From Papaver somniferum (taxonomy: Eukaryota; Streptophyta; Magnoliopsida; Ranunculales; Papaveraceae): DNA of 64,000 nt. The stretch is from NCBI RefSeq assembly GCF_003573695.1, contig NC_039361.1:88554149-88618148 (forward strand), read 5' to 3'. Under the pieces are notes generated by a model. The model was not told the DNA's origin. It was given only the letters and a program-made list of their open reading frames with translations, and searched no databases. Of this stretch, positions 10,918 through 23,182 are shown one piece after another (position 1 is the first letter of the stretch; each line of letters opens with the position of its first letter). The translations under genes were made by a program, and so were the position numbers.

Positions 10918-11481
10918 TGTTAGAATACGGTCATCCAACTCAAAACTAATTGGCAATGTGTGGAGAGGTCTTATTAGATTATAAACCGCAGGATCTTAAA
11001 TAACCCAACCATGTGGGACTAATAATCTCAACACGCCCCCTCACGTGTAGCCTCGGCGGGTCTTACAAACACGTGGACAACAATTAAATCGGATGATGCG
11101 GAGTAAGGCGCGGTCAAAGACTCGTCGCAAATATAGCCTGCTCTGATACCATGTTAGAATACGGGCATCCAACTCAAAACCAATTGGCAATGAGTGGAGA
11201 GGCCCTAAAGGATTATAAACCGCAGGATCTTAGATTGCCCAACAATGTGGGACTAATAATCCCAACATGCCCCCTCACGTGTAGCCTCGTTGGGTCTAAC
11301 ACGTGGACAATTAAATTGGGTGACGCGGAGACAAGACAAGACGAGACTAGCCTGCTCTGATACCATGTTAGAATACGGGCATCCAACTCAAAACCAATTG
11401 GCAATGTGTGGAGAGGTTCTATTAGATTATAAACCGCAGGATCTTAAATAACCCAACCATATGGGACTAATAATCTCAACA
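10918..11481 (-). mobile_element. TRIM retrotransposon with three LTRs
   Basis: Three direct repeats of exactly 116 bp (10918-11033, 11152-11267, 11366-11481) alternate with two internal segments of 118 and 98 bp. Read on the minus strand, each repeat begins tgttg and ends ctaaca. It is followed directly by tggtatcagagc, the primer-binding site complementary to initiator tRNA-Met. Each internal segment ends with the purine-rich gtgaggggg tract. The flanks are AAAAG at 10913-10917 and AAAAG at 11482-11486, a perfect 5-bp target duplication. No coding capacity is present. These are the hallmarks of terminal-repeat retrotransposons in miniature. The third LTR shows a tandem form produced by recombination or template switching. 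Confidence 0.9.
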
Positions 11482-11745
11482 AAAAGTGGATAAAAGTTTC
11501 TTTCTGCCAACAGCTCTCACCACAAGATAACAAAAACAGGAAAAGCTCTACAGTAGCAAGTGTAACGCCCAGTAGCTGCCACTACATTCTGATGAAACCT
11601 TCCTTCTGACACTTTGAATATGGCATACATTTGCTGACCTGAATTTCAGTAGGAACCTCACATGTTTACCCCCTGGCTAACAAACAATAGTACTGCACTA
11701 ATAGAAATAAAAAGTGGTTTAGTAGTTCAGTGACATTCATAATCC

Positions 11746-13293
11746 ATGGAGTTTGACAGAGTAGTAGTGGTTTGGTTCTTGGTTACATTATGGGTTTTAG
11801 GTGCTGGAGATCGTCAAGTGGTTATGGGTTTGCCACCATGTAATTTCCCTGCAATTTACAACTTTGGCGACTCAAATTCCGACACTGGTGGTATATCGGC
11901 AGCTTTCTTAGCTGTTCCACCACCTAATGGAGAGACTTTCTTTGGTAGGCCTTCAGGAAGAACCAGTGATGGTCGTCTCGTGATAGATTTCATTGGTAAA
12001 TTTAAACTACAAAGAAATTCCTTCCTCGTGATCAATTTTTGGTGCATACAGTAATATGAATACTGATCTGCTATATAAATTTTCTCAATGTGCAGCGGAG
12101 CACTTGGGATTACCCTACCTACATGCATATCTGGATTCAATCAGATCGAACTTTGAGCATGGAGCAAATTTTGCAACTGGAGGGTCAACAATTCAGCCGT
12201 CAAATGTCTCATTTTATCAGTCTGGTGTTAGTCCTTTCTCACTTGATGTCCAGCTTTGGCAATTTGATCAATTCAAAGCGCGAAGTGGGGAACTCTACAG
12301 GCAAGGTACATGCATGATGCAAATCTTCCATCAAATCTCTATCTTTATCCTGTGTCGTTATTCATCAGAAACTTGGATTTTTCAGCAAAGAACTCGTCAG
12401 AAAGAAAGAATCTACCTAAACCAGATGATTTCTCTAAGGCAATCTATACTATTGATATCGGGCAGAATGACCTTGCTTCGGGTTTTGTGAATCCTATAGA
12501 TGTAGTCGTTGCATCCATCCCAAAACTACTTGATCAGTTTGTAATGGCAGTAACAGTAAGTATTGCTGGAACCTGAAATTTCATGTTTCGTTGCACCTAT
12601 TCTTGATTAAACATATAATAAAAAGACTGAAAGAATACCAGTTCCAAGATAAACTTAATTAATATTTTGTTGTACGACGCTAGAAACTATACCACCAAGG
12701 AGCGAGAACATTTTGGATACACAACACGGGTCCCATAGGTTGCTTGCCGTTGTCGCGTGTTTATTTCTCTGGTTCAGGGCCCGGGTTTTACGACCAGAAT
12801 GGTTGTGTCAAATCACACAACGATGTTGCCGTGGAGTACAATAGACAACTGAAGGAAAGACTGGTGGGGTTAAGGTCACAACTTTCTCATGCTGCCTTGA
12901 CATATGTTGATGTCTATGCTGCAAAGTATGAATTGATCAGCAATACCAGGAAGCACGGTAAAATAAACACTGCTCTTTTAAATATGATTGGTTAAATCCG
13001 TCTCCTCGATTAAATGGGTAATTTTTGTTCTTGCAGGATTTATTGATCCTCTGAAGATATGCTGTGGGATTTATGAACGAGATCCAGCACGTCATGTTGG
13101 GTGCGGGCAGAAGAGGTATATCAATGGAACCGAAATTTATGCTACATCTTGTGGAAATCCATCAATGTACATTAGTTGGGACGGAGTTCATTATACTCAT
13201 GCAGCGAACCACTGGATTGCTAATCATATTCTTGGCGGTGCACTCTCTGATCCACCTATCCCCATCACCGAAGCCTGTTATAAGCACCGTTGA
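11746..13293 (+). CDS. GDSL esterase/lipase, five exons, intact
   Basis: A secreted serine esterase/lipase of the plant GDSL (SGNH) family, acting on acyl esters in the wall or apoplast; the substrate is unknown. Exons are 11746-11995, 12096-12305, 12386-12555, 12684-12957 and 13037-13293. All four introns are GT-AG with consistent phase, and the product is 386 residues, within the usual 350-400. A hydrophobic N-terminus (about residues 5-28) looks like a signal peptide. Block I is [11 protein letters not shown] with nucleophile Ser43, block II is GANFATGGS, block III is GQND (179-182), and block V is [10 protein letters not shown] with Asp350 and His353. The catalytic set is therefore complete. 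The five-exon layout and the [11 protein letters not shown] region match the Arabidopsis At5g14450-like clade from memory. A TRIM ends 264 bp upstream of the ATG and may have altered the promoter. I saw no clear TATA box. Confidence 0.93.
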
Positions 13294-14644
13294 CAATCTA
13301 TATCATTAATCATGACTAATGGCTTATAAGGAAATTAGTTATCACAATATATGTTATGGAGAAAAAGTTGTGAATCTGTGATACCCATACAAATAACCTG
13401 TAGCCAGATCTTAGTAATGGCATTGTTTTAAGGGGTACTATTTTGACTAATATATGTACAAGTTTGATTATTCAGCCTATATTTATTTCAGTGTTGTTAG
13501 CATTAGAAGTTGCTCATTCTATTTCATGGCATTCTTAAAAAGAAACCAGAATATGCAAATGATGAAAGCTGTGATGTAGCACTTCATAACTAAAAGGTGG
13601 ATAAACGTTGCCTAATTCGATTTCAACAACTACTACTCCCATGAAGACGAAATTCCAATAGCCAAAGCTGCCAATGGATTCTGATGTAAGCATCACATTC
13701 ACCTCAACCTTCCTTCTGTCACCAGATAATGGGCATACATCTACTGAATATCAGGAGGTATTCTTCTCACATGAATCTTCCTAGTTCCTAATAAAAGTTT
13801 CCATTTTTCAGTTCATTAACAGACATTGCCAAAGTTACGGTGGTATCAGGCCCACCAAATTTGCAGTTGTATGCTAAGCTCAATATTTATTGTCCATTGA
13901 CAGAAACACATCGAAAGGAGAAACCAATAAAAATTTGCAGTTTATCACTTTGAACTTTTGCATAAAATTGCTTCTTCAGAAATTCGTAACTGTAAAATGG
14001 CCTGCTTGCAGTAATTCGAGCAAGCATTGCATTGCTACATTTTCTGTTGTATTCTTGCTGGTGCACATGCAGCGTAACAGTAATAATCCTGAGCAATAGT
14101 ATATATACGTATATTTACGCGCTTGATTACTTGAGGTATTCATGTTACGAAGTCGTTAGAATCGAGAGTCACTGATCTTTTGTTTTACTACTTTTTCAAA
14201 ATACAAATCCGATGTAATTGACTTGGGCTGAAAATAACCGGCTCCTCCAAATGTATAGTGGTTACAGTCAACAACGCAAATGACATCTACTTTTGCATAA
14301 AAAACCAAAGAATAGACCTTAATTAAGCCGGCCACGTAATCTTCCAAACTCTTGATATTATCATTAGTTAAATCATTTTGTAAATTACTAAAAACACTCT
14401 CCGTCTCCCCCCCTGCTATGCCATCGATCAGTATGTGAATTGCGAGAAAAAACAACCATGGAAACAAGGTTCAGTAAAGAATCATCATGGGTTCGTAACG
14501 AAATACCATATTCTAGTTATGAGACTAGTGAGCACTATTTGAACTCTTTAATCATCGATCTTAATTTATAGTTTTGGTATTTTTTTTTTTTTTTTGTAGG
14601 ATAAGAAAAACTCATCATCCACAACGACAAGCATACAAAAGCAA
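13294..14644. other. intergenic, with decayed copy of the GDSL upstream region at about 13600-13800
   Basis: The part at about 13610-13785 resembles the DNA just upstream of the GDSL gene (about 11510-11685). Shared words occur in the same order: agctgccan(t)gattctgatg, aaccttccttctg, gggcatacat or ggcatacat, and tcacatg. This suggests a second GDSL copy once began here. The remainder is AT-rich. A minus-strand 103-codon frame at 14156-14467 has no recognisable domain. A T-run ending gtag near 14600 could be the acceptor of a leader intron of the next gene. Confidence 0.45.
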
Positions 14645-17417
14645 ATGGTATCAACAGGGATTAATAACCGGCGACTAATCAGTAGTCAACCGGACGTGGC
14701 TGATTTACTAGATGATTGGTTCTTTGGTAATGTCACCAATAGGGAACTCGGCAACAACAAAGATCATAACCCATATACACCTACTCCTAGAAGATTTGAG
14801 GAGGATACAGACGACGAGGGCGGGAACAAAGAACAGAAGAAGTTAACTCAAGAATGGGTCCATGAAGCTAAACGTTTAGTCTCTGCATCTCCTGCTCGTA
14901 CTTGTGATTCCCCTACACGACTCGTTGGGTCCCCAAGATTTGCTTCAGCCGGTGGGGGGAGTAGAGACTTCCTGGATCGAAGAGACCCACTTTCGAGGTC
15001 CGCCAGAAGGTATGTAGCGTAGTATTATTCACCTGGAACTAGCTAGCTACCACCGAATTAGTTAATTATTTCTAAACTGAGCAACCTGTTTGTTTGTGTT
15101 TTTTTTCTGTCGACAACAGACATAGAGCTGTAGAAAGTTTTAGTGGTGAGATTCTGTCAAAATCAGCAAGACACAGTAGAAACAAATCAGAAACCATAGA
15201 ATTATCAAAACCAACAGCCGAAGCCTCCCCTGCTTCAGCACTTCATCAGCGGTTTTCCAACATTTTCAATCCCCAACACAACCAACAACGACAACAAGAA
15301 TCCTCTGATAATGATCAACCAGATTCCATTATCTCGAAACCACCACGACAACCGCTCGTTCGTAAGTCTCGATTCCGTGACGATTTGCCAACTACCGATA
15401 CTTGCACCAAACCCAATTTATCAAGAAGAACATTTAAAAGTAACAACTCAGTTCCTAGTTCCCCCAACGTATTATCCCCACCAAGAAACCTTATCGAATC
15501 TGTACATAGGCGGACAAATTCTTCGTCAACATGTGCTCTTCCTGAGATCCAATTACTTCTTTCACCACCGAGAAATCTTTTTGAATCTACCCATAGAAGA
15601 TCGATTTCCTCGTCCACATGTTCACTTGATAAGTTCTCATTAAGGCCTGACTCGAATATTAAAGAGGTTGTCAAAGGTCATGGGAATAGAGACCTTAATG
15701 GGTTTCTAGATGAACAACGGTCCAACATTGCAAGGATTTCCAATGGGGATAGTGATGCACGGGCTAAATTTGTACTGTCAGGATCTTCGAACAGTTGAGT
15801 TTCCTCGAGTATATAAAACCCATGACCTTATTTGCTAGTGACTTGTTACCTAGGCAATCATTTCTTGGTATTGCTAAATTGCAGGTACGAGTTCGATGGT
15901 TGCAACTATTTGTTATGCATGGTTGTTAGCGAATACGTCTAAGTGTAATACGGATCAAGGAGATGCAACTTGGCAGGTTGTTGTGGTACCTGTAATGAAT
16001 ATGAAGAGGAATTGTATGTGGAAGCAAAAACAAGTTGCCTGGCTCTTTCACCATTTTGGAATTGATGCTACTTCTTTACTATTCTCCGACGAGGTGAAAT
16101 TTCTCTTTGTAAATTGTTTCTCATAAGTGGATTGCGTTTGATTATTGGTAACTATGTTCTATATTCACGCTGGAATTTGGAACCAGGTCGATGTGGAGGC
16201 TCTAACAATGAGGAAGCAATTGAGTACTGTAGTTACTGGGCAAGATGTTCTTCGGGCTAATGGCGAGGTTTGCATTCATTTCTCATAAACGCTTAACCAA
16301 TGAATAAATGTCATGAACAAAATGTTGAGATAACGATCTTCCTTACTCAATGTCTGCTGTTGTATGTTTAGGTTGGATCTCAGTGCACAATTCTTACAGA
16401 TAATTACTGCGAAGATGCCTATGATCTTCTTCAAGTTCCTATCTTGAAAAACCTATTGGTAAACTGGCTTAATCACCGATTCTCATTACTTAAAATGCTT
16501 CAATTCCATATATTCTAACGGGATCAAATTCATACTCAATTTTCAGCTTGCAGGTATCTTGCTAGATACACAAAATTTGAACTCAACAGCTACGTTATGC
16601 ACAAATAGAGATGCCGAGGCAGTACAGTTGTTGTTGGTTGGCTCCTCCACTAATTACAGAAATGCTCTTTTTGACCTATGTACCTCCTCCTCCCTCTAAT
16701 ATTTGTTACTTTATAAAAGAGTTCTTTGCTTCTGTAAACTTATAGTATATGTTCTCTTTTAAGTGATGCAAGAGCAGCGAGATAGTTCTTTCGTGGAAGC
16801 TCTGCGACAGAATTATGGGAAGTCTCCTAGCAGGAGTAAGCCAACTTCTAGAATCTATTTCAAAATTATTTTCTTGCTCTTGTATTTTGTTATAAGTGGT
16901 GTACCAGTTAACTTGGTAGAGTCAGTTGGTTGATGCTAATAATTCTCATCTCTTTAGTAGTGAGTGCCACAACTTTAAAGGAACTCTCCCTGCTTTTTTC
17001 GATGTCTACAGAAAGTAGAAACTGTCTGATTAATAATGCTTTATTGATGGTCTAGTTTCAAACCAAAGCTCAAGTACAGAATTTTGTCACATTATTTTCT
17101 TGCTTTAGGTGACCATGAAAATGGAGAAACAACAGACCAAAGAGTTTCAACCATTTCTGGGATTTCGAATAAGAATGAAAATGATGCAAGAAACGTTAAT
17201 AAGACTGTCAGAGTTTCCCCGAAACTAGGTACGATTTACCCTCATCCTTATCTATTAGTATAATCTACAGCTTCTTATGTCATTCTCCGCGGGAGTTTAT
17301 ACATCCAATTGATTCTTGTCTTACTTAATTACAGCACCAGCTCGAACACCAGAAGCAAACCATGGGAAAAACAAATTCTTCTTGGCTAAATGGTTCGGCT
17401 TGGGTCCGAAATCATGA
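14645..17417 (+). CDS. PRUNE-like DHHA2-domain protein, nine exons, intact
   Basis: Related to animal Prune phosphodiesterases (DHH superfamily), but likely not catalytic. Exons are 14645-15009, 15120-15793, 15885-16093, 16187-16267, 16372-16458, 16547-16679, 16764-16835, 17109-17228 and 17335-17417, giving 607 residues with all phases consistent. Residues 1-345 are a disordered, Ser/Arg/Pro-rich region with the repeated element LSPPRNL(I/F)ES(V/T)HRR. The fold begins at about residue 350. VVVVPVMNMKR and FGIDATSLLFSDEVDVEAL correspond to Prune's LVPVLNLKR and IFRDEIDLHAL, then VGSQCTILTD and LLLAGILLDTQNL match the DHHA2 core. The Prune VDHH metal motif is replaced by VTGQ (within STVVTGQDVL), and no N-terminal Asp motif is visible. 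The donor of intron 2 (aaca/gttgag) is weak. The last exon is duplicated downstream. Confidence 0.87.
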
Positions 17418-17453
17418 GACTTAAGTTGGGCGAATGAGATTTCCCCTTGGCAC

Positions 17454-17585
17454 CTTAATTGCAGCACCAGCTCGAACACCAGAAGCAAACCTTGGGAAAA
17501 ACAAGTTCTTCTTGGCTAAATGCTTCGGTTTGGGTCCGAAATAAAGCAAGTTCCGCGAATGAGATATCCCCTGGCACTATTTCTG
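17454..17585 (+). pseudogene. tandem copy of the last exon of the PRUNE-like gene
   Basis: A unit of about 130 bp containing the splice acceptor, exon 9 and its 3' flank (about 17328-17453) is repeated at once. The copy keeps an acceptor (ttaattgcag) and the words caccagctcgaacaccagaa and aaattcttc or aagttcttc. Its frame reads GKNKFFLAKCFGLGPK and then stops (taa) where the original has Ser-stop, and a Trp has become Cys. It could serve as an alternative terminal exon or be inert. Confidence 0.85.
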
Positions 17586-17660
17586 AAATCAAAAGATGTA
17601 CTATCACCCAGACGGATGATTAAGGTTAAAAAATAAAAAAAAGGTTACGAGTGTCATTAT

Positions 17661-17975
17661 TAGTTACACAGTTAATATGATGAAAATGAAAACTCCATTA
17701 CTGAGAGTTATTGAATTACAGAAGCAATTGTTTTTACAATGAAAGATAAAACTAAAGAAGATGAAGATTACTTTCTCTCTCTTACACATTTAAAGCAGTC
17801 TCACACACAGAAATAATAAATGTGTAATGATTGCTAACTTACACAGACAGCCTGTCATATCTGCTAACATACACATGACAAATCAGAGAGTGATAGCTCA
17901 TAGAGAGCATCTGAGCCAATGAACAAGTGACATCTCACTAACTGAATTTAAACAGAAATAACTGTTCTGTTATTA
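17661..17975 (-). repeat. 3' LTR of the Copia element
   Basis: 315 bp, ending ttacta-type in element orientation and starting taataacag (tgataacag in the sister LTR). It carries two short insertions relative to the 290-bp 5' LTR, near 17820-17860. Confidence 0.88.
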
Positions 17976-18358
17976 GCCCCCCTCAAGCTGAGAAGAGCTG
18001 CCTTTGGCAAAACTTTCAACTTGTCCCTTAAAAGAGTAAATCTTGGTCCTGACAAACCTTTGGTGAAGATATCTGCAGCTTGATCAATAGTTGAAATGTA
18101 AGAGACTGAAAGATGGTTAGATTGAACTAGTTCTCTGACAAAGTTGTAGTCTATTGCCAAATGCTTCATCCTGGAGTGAAAAACTGGATTGGAGGAATAA
18201 GAAATGGCACTAATATTATCACACAGCAAAGATGGAGCAACTGGAAGAAAGATATGAAGATCTCTGAGAATCTTGCAAACCCATAAAACTTCAGCTACAG
18301 AATTTGCAAGACTTCTAAGATTTGCTTCTTTGGAAGATATAGCTACTGAATGTTGTCT
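17976..18358 (-). pseudogene. Copia RNase H, C-terminal part
   Basis: The frame resumes at RQHSVAISSKEA, the classic Copia RNase H segment, with SLANSVAEVLWV and DNISAISYSSNPVFHSRMKH behind it. It runs past the purine tract, and its stop lies inside the LTR at 17948. The canonical AEY after SSKE reads ANL here. The N-terminal half lies beyond the nested insertion at 24650 upward. Confidence 0.9.
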
Positions 18359-18363
18359 CTTAC

Positions 18364-19840
18364 TGATGTAATTTTTTAGTGGTAAGTAAAGTGTTCGTTT
18401 CTCGGACTTGTTGAAATTCGATTTTAGACTTAATATAATATGTACAAGGAAAGCTGTCACAGTATCGAGAGGTACTGAGATTCAGGATTCCACCAAATTC
18501 CATTCATGTGACTCAATTAATAACTCCAATCAATTATAGCTCAAATATTAAAAATATGGACTCTTATTCTTTGCCAAAAATAGATTTTTAAAACTTTAGA
18601 TGTAAATCACAAGCATGGTGTATCAAAAGCTCTTACCTCTAAGCATACACCATCAAACGAAATCACAACTAATTAGTGAAAATCATGAATCAATTAAAAT
18701 AAGTGCAAAAAGTCATAAAGAATTATTATAATTACCACATGCGTGAAATAGGGTTTCCTCCATCATCCCAGTGTTGGGGTTTAGCTCCTCATATTAATCA
18801 TGATCTCAAAATACATGTATAAAGCTCAAAAGTTGATTAAAAGGGAGTAAAACAATTGAACAGAAAAATCGCAACAGAAATAACTGTTGCAAAGGCGTTG
18901 TTCACTGTTACAAGAAGAACGATATATATGAAGTGATGTTGAGACTGCAGCTGCGACCCCCAAAACTTTGTCGTAAACACTGTTGAAGAACGACTGTCTT
19001 CGGACGTCCGTTCTTCGTGTTCTTCAGCAGCAGCAGCAGAAACAGAGTCTGATCGAACTCTGATTTCTTCTTCTCTGGCCCTCCTCCGGTTCCCAAACTC
19101 TCGACTCCCTTCTATGAACTCCCAGCAACTTATATATAGCCAACAGAGCGATTTAATCTCCCCAAAACTTCTCGAAATCTCTTCTTTTCTTTTCTTGGCT
19201 GTTACGGCAATAATCTTTTCTCTAAATTGTTCCACGCGTTTCTGAGCTTTCCAGATTGTCTCAAACTCTTCCTTAGATAGATATGTATCTTTGGGAAGAG
19301 TTTTAGGTCTTTAGTCTCTCTAGAACTTCTAAAAATAATCTCAATAGGGTCCGTGTAAAAACACTTTCCATGTTTAGCTCCAACTCGGTTTCTAGCCCAA
19401 TTCGATCCAAACAAACGACTATACCAGGCTTGTTTAGTTGAATCACGTCCAGCCCAATCAATTCTGGCGATTGAATCTCACTAAAACACCTTCGAAATAA
19501 ATCCCCAACTCTGCCAGTTGCATGCACAAAATTTCCCTCCAATTTCAGTTTTTAAAACGATGAAGATGACCCCCCCCCCCTATCATGTGCTGGTCTCCCT
19601 TTAGCAGATGCCTGGAAATGGGTCACCCCTTAGTAATTAGGTTACCCCTTATCCAAAGTGAGAGTCCGTAAAGTAATTTTCTCCCACGAGCGCAAAAACC
19701 ACTTTTTTAGCCAATTTCGCCGCAAAAGCTTATTTCTCCAAAAATACCTACAGGGACATAGAAAGCCATAATAAATATAAAATTGAGCACGAATAATATA
19801 CACAATTGAGATTATATAAGACACAAAAATGTGCCTATCA
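18364..19840 (-). repeat. 3' LTR of the nested LARD
   Basis: Near-identical to the copy at 23188-24644. The differences are mostly small indels around 18975-19060 (an additional gacgactgtc-like stretch). No complete gene lies within it; the frames through it are chance. Confidence 0.92.
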
Positions 19841-22210
19841 AATACCCCCAAACTTATTATTTGCTAGTCCTCGAGCAAATCAAATAGAAAATAAAATCCT
19901 AACTCACTGTCGCAGGCATCGTCGATTGCATTTAGCGTATGCAATAAGCCTTTAAACCCCTAGGTGGCCCTAGTGGCCGAGTTATAGTCTCGGGAGGGCT
20001 TACCAGAGGTATACCCACAAAACCTTTATACTCCAGATCCTAGCTATCTACACAGAACCTTGAAAGGCACTAAAGAATCTCCTTGGTTGGCATACTTATT
20101 GACTACAGGAGGAAGTACCCAGATGCAAAATTCCAATTGTTGTACACGAGTTTGCACTCAAGCATACTAAAATTCATATAAAGTGACATAGCTCTACTCA
20201 AATAGTTGCACTATGGACATCAATATCCGGAGTCAAAACTAATCACATGGATAGATCAAGAAGATGGATATAGAAAAACATAGATGGTTTTGATGTTTAC
20301 TAAGTGAACTGCGTTTCCCATATCTGTATGAAGGCCTCCGCCAAAATGAACCTATCCTAATGGATTGAGGTACTAGTCTAACTAATATCAACACACTGGC
20401 ATATACAAGGGAACCAGTGGTCGATAACCTAACTCTAGGTCAACACAACTGCCATATACAAGGGTACCAGTGGTCGACTTTATTGAATTTATTCCGGTTG
20501 GTCTGGTGTTCTGGTCTCAATTTTTTTTTTTTTTTTGTATCTCAATCACTCTAATTCACCCTAGCATTGGTAACAACTTGAATCGTGAGCCCCACCTAAT
20601 CACTTAGAGAAACATAGTTTAAAAACAAAACAAAATAAAAATAGAAGTGAAAAGGACTCAACGAGATATGGTGAAACTATCATGTTATTTCTAACACCTG
20701 AGCTATGTGCTTTTATGAATAGACTCTTTAGATGTTGCCATCTAATCAGATTGGTTCCTCAACTCCTACAACCAACATGCTTCCATCCACTTAGATTAGT
20801 TAGTGCAATCCTCAATACGCATAAATTTCTAAGCTCTGGAGTTTATTTTTCATACTGCAAAAAAAGTTTCTCCCATACCCCCAAACTTAAATCTAACATT
20901 GTCCTCAATGTTCTAAAGATAAAATTAAAAGCATGAACAAGGAGAAACTGTTACCATTTGAAGCAAAAGAGATAAGGAAAGATATTACCGTGTTGCATGA
21001 ATTGGGTTACCTCCCAAGAAGTGCTAAGTTTAACGTCTTCAGCCAGACTAATAGATGATTAGTCACCTCATGGAATCATAAACTAATAGCCGAAATTTCG
21101 TGGGTCATCAAAACCAAATAGAGCTATCACAAATAAAAGGAATCTGCAACCTGTCAAGAAAATAAACAAATAAAGCACACCCTTGTCTAGTTTCCTGTTT
21201 AAGACAACTACATCTAGCTGTGGTTCAGGTTCAGGTTCTATAACTGGGTCCAAATAAAATATTTTCATGGGTTGGTTTCCTCAAAAGATCCGGTTCAGGT
21301 AAGAGTCTGGAAAAACTCAAGTAAAAACTTAGTAGAACACAATAATAACCTGAATAATTGAGGATCCTCTAAGTCAATTAGATTTGACTCACACAATCGA
21401 CCACAATGAAACTGGTGGTCAATCTTAAGCAAATGTGTCAGTTCTATTTTCCTAAAGTATTAGGTTTAGTCTCAAAACTTAATATTGACACATTTCAAAA
21501 TCATACATTCCCACATTGGAAAAAATATTTGGTGGGAAAACAAAGTCGATCTGGTATCATAGCCTGGTCAACCACATCAACCAGAGGATGGGTTTCTAAT
21601 AACTGAACTTCTTATGGACATCACTAGGTTCAGGAAAACGTGTATGAAGATAATCTTGTAAAATGGTTGAGGCAGATATGTCAAGACCCAAGTGAGGGAC
21701 CTTTCTAAGAGTTAAATCACATGGAGAATGATAATCACCCCCAAACTTGGAGTTTTGGTGTCTCTAGATAGACTAGCTACAATTTCCTAATTTCTAGATC
21801 ATCATGGAATCATGAAAATGGTCAATTGCTTCTTCTAGGTTATACTCAGTGATGCTCCTCACACATGTTTAAATGCTCTACGAGTTCATCTTCTTCGTCT
21901 AAGACTATTGTTTCTAAATCGCTAGACTCTAAAATATTTTCTCAGAATAAACTCGTTCCTCTAAACCATTATCGCTTCGTAATCAAAAGGAAATACTACA
22001 TCGTCTAAAACGGGGTATCTCTAGTCAAATCCTCGTCCTTTTGAATAGGTGAATAATTATTAAAATTATTTGGATTGAAAGAAATAATATATATTAAGCT
22101 CAATTGGAGTAACAAATTCCTGATCGCTATGCATACTTATTTCAAATTCTTCTTCAACACTATCCTCATCATAATCATCATATAATAACATGAAAATGGT
22201 TGAACCTCAT

Positions 22211-22693
22211 CTAAACAAGTAGTGTTACCAATTTTATCCTCGTCATCTTGATTATGAAAATACTATCCTCATTTTCAAGGGTATTATTGGAAACACTGTA
22301 TTGGAAATTAAGATTATTTCGAGCAATTCTTTCGTTCGTCTCAGCTATCAGCTTGAAGGATTCCTCTATAGAAAGTTCTCTTTCGTCATAAACTAAGTTA
22401 TTCATCTCAGCTAACTTACGTGTCGACTCCTCTAATTTCCTGAGGGACTCTTCTAAAGGAGAAATATAAGAATTTTGCTCGTATGACCGGTGCGTGTGTG
22501 GATAGTAATTGGGCTCATCAAGGTATGAGCCATAACCTTGAAAAGGCTGATGTTCCCAACCACTATTCACACTATGGTCAAAGTAGTAACGTCCATTTTG
22601 AAACTCAGTCGGATATTCGTTGTATTGGCTATTGTAATACCAGTTCGACATTCTATTGCAGGGGTGTGAGTTGTCACACAAAATAAAACCCAC
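22211..22693 (-). CDS. ORF inside the LARD, Tyr/Asn-rich with a coiled coil
   Basis: A 160-codon frame. The first 75 residues are rich in Tyr, Asn, His and Pro. Residues about 78-125 contain two heptad-like repeats, PLEESLRKLEESTRKLAEMN and then SIEESFKLIAETNERIA, predicting a coiled coil. Similar ORFs occur ahead of gag in some plant retroelements, but I cannot name the family. It lacks a zinc knuckle and any enzymatic motif. The coiled coil suggests multimerisation. Confidence 0.5.
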   Translation of the reverse strand: MGFILCDNSHPCNRMSNWYYNSQYNEYPTEFQNGRYYFDHSVNSGWEHQPFQGYGSYLDEPNYYPHTHRSYEQNSYISPLEESLRKLEESTRKLAEMNNLVYDERELSIEESFKLIAETNERIARNNLNFQYSVSNNTLENEDSIFIIKMTRIKLVTLLV

Positions 22694-23163
22694 TGACAGG
22701 GGATTCGTGGGTGGATAGAGTCTTACCTCCCGTACCAGACGGGCGATGAACCGTTGAAGTCGACTCAGGCCACCGACTCCGATGTCAGTGTACGAACCCG
22801 AGGGGCCGAGACAGTATCGTAACTGTCGTCCTTCCCTGCAAACAGTTTATATTTAATTTAACCCTTCCTTAGGGTTTTAAAAATAATGTCCAATGTCCAA
22901 AAAGTCCAAAAGAAAAATGTCCAAAAAAAAAGAAAAATTACAAAAAAACCCTATTTACAGTTTCTAAAAATAAAACAAAATAACTATATACAAAATATTC
23001 TTCTTCACTCCTTTGGATTCTCTTTCCTTCTTTGGCGATGCTTCCTTTTATAGCACTTTTTCTTTCCTTGTAGCTTCGATCGAAATCTGAAAAGAATCAA
23101 AAAATACCAAAGGCGTAAAAGAGAACAAAAATAAAAGAAAAAAAAATCTAAAACCTAATACAA

Positions 23164-23182
23164 ATCCGCGTCGGCGGCGCCA
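23164..23182 (-). other. primer-binding site of the LARD
   Basis: On the minus strand, tggcgccgccgacgcgga lies five bases inside the 5' LTR. It resembles the tggcgccgttgccgggga site (tRNA-Asp type) used by many plant Gypsy elements. Confidence 0.65.

Noticed and set aside
14156..14467. 103-codon minus-strand frame between the GDSL and PRUNE-like genes
   Set aside because: No recognisable domain, AT-rich codons, no splice or promoter support; compatible with chance.
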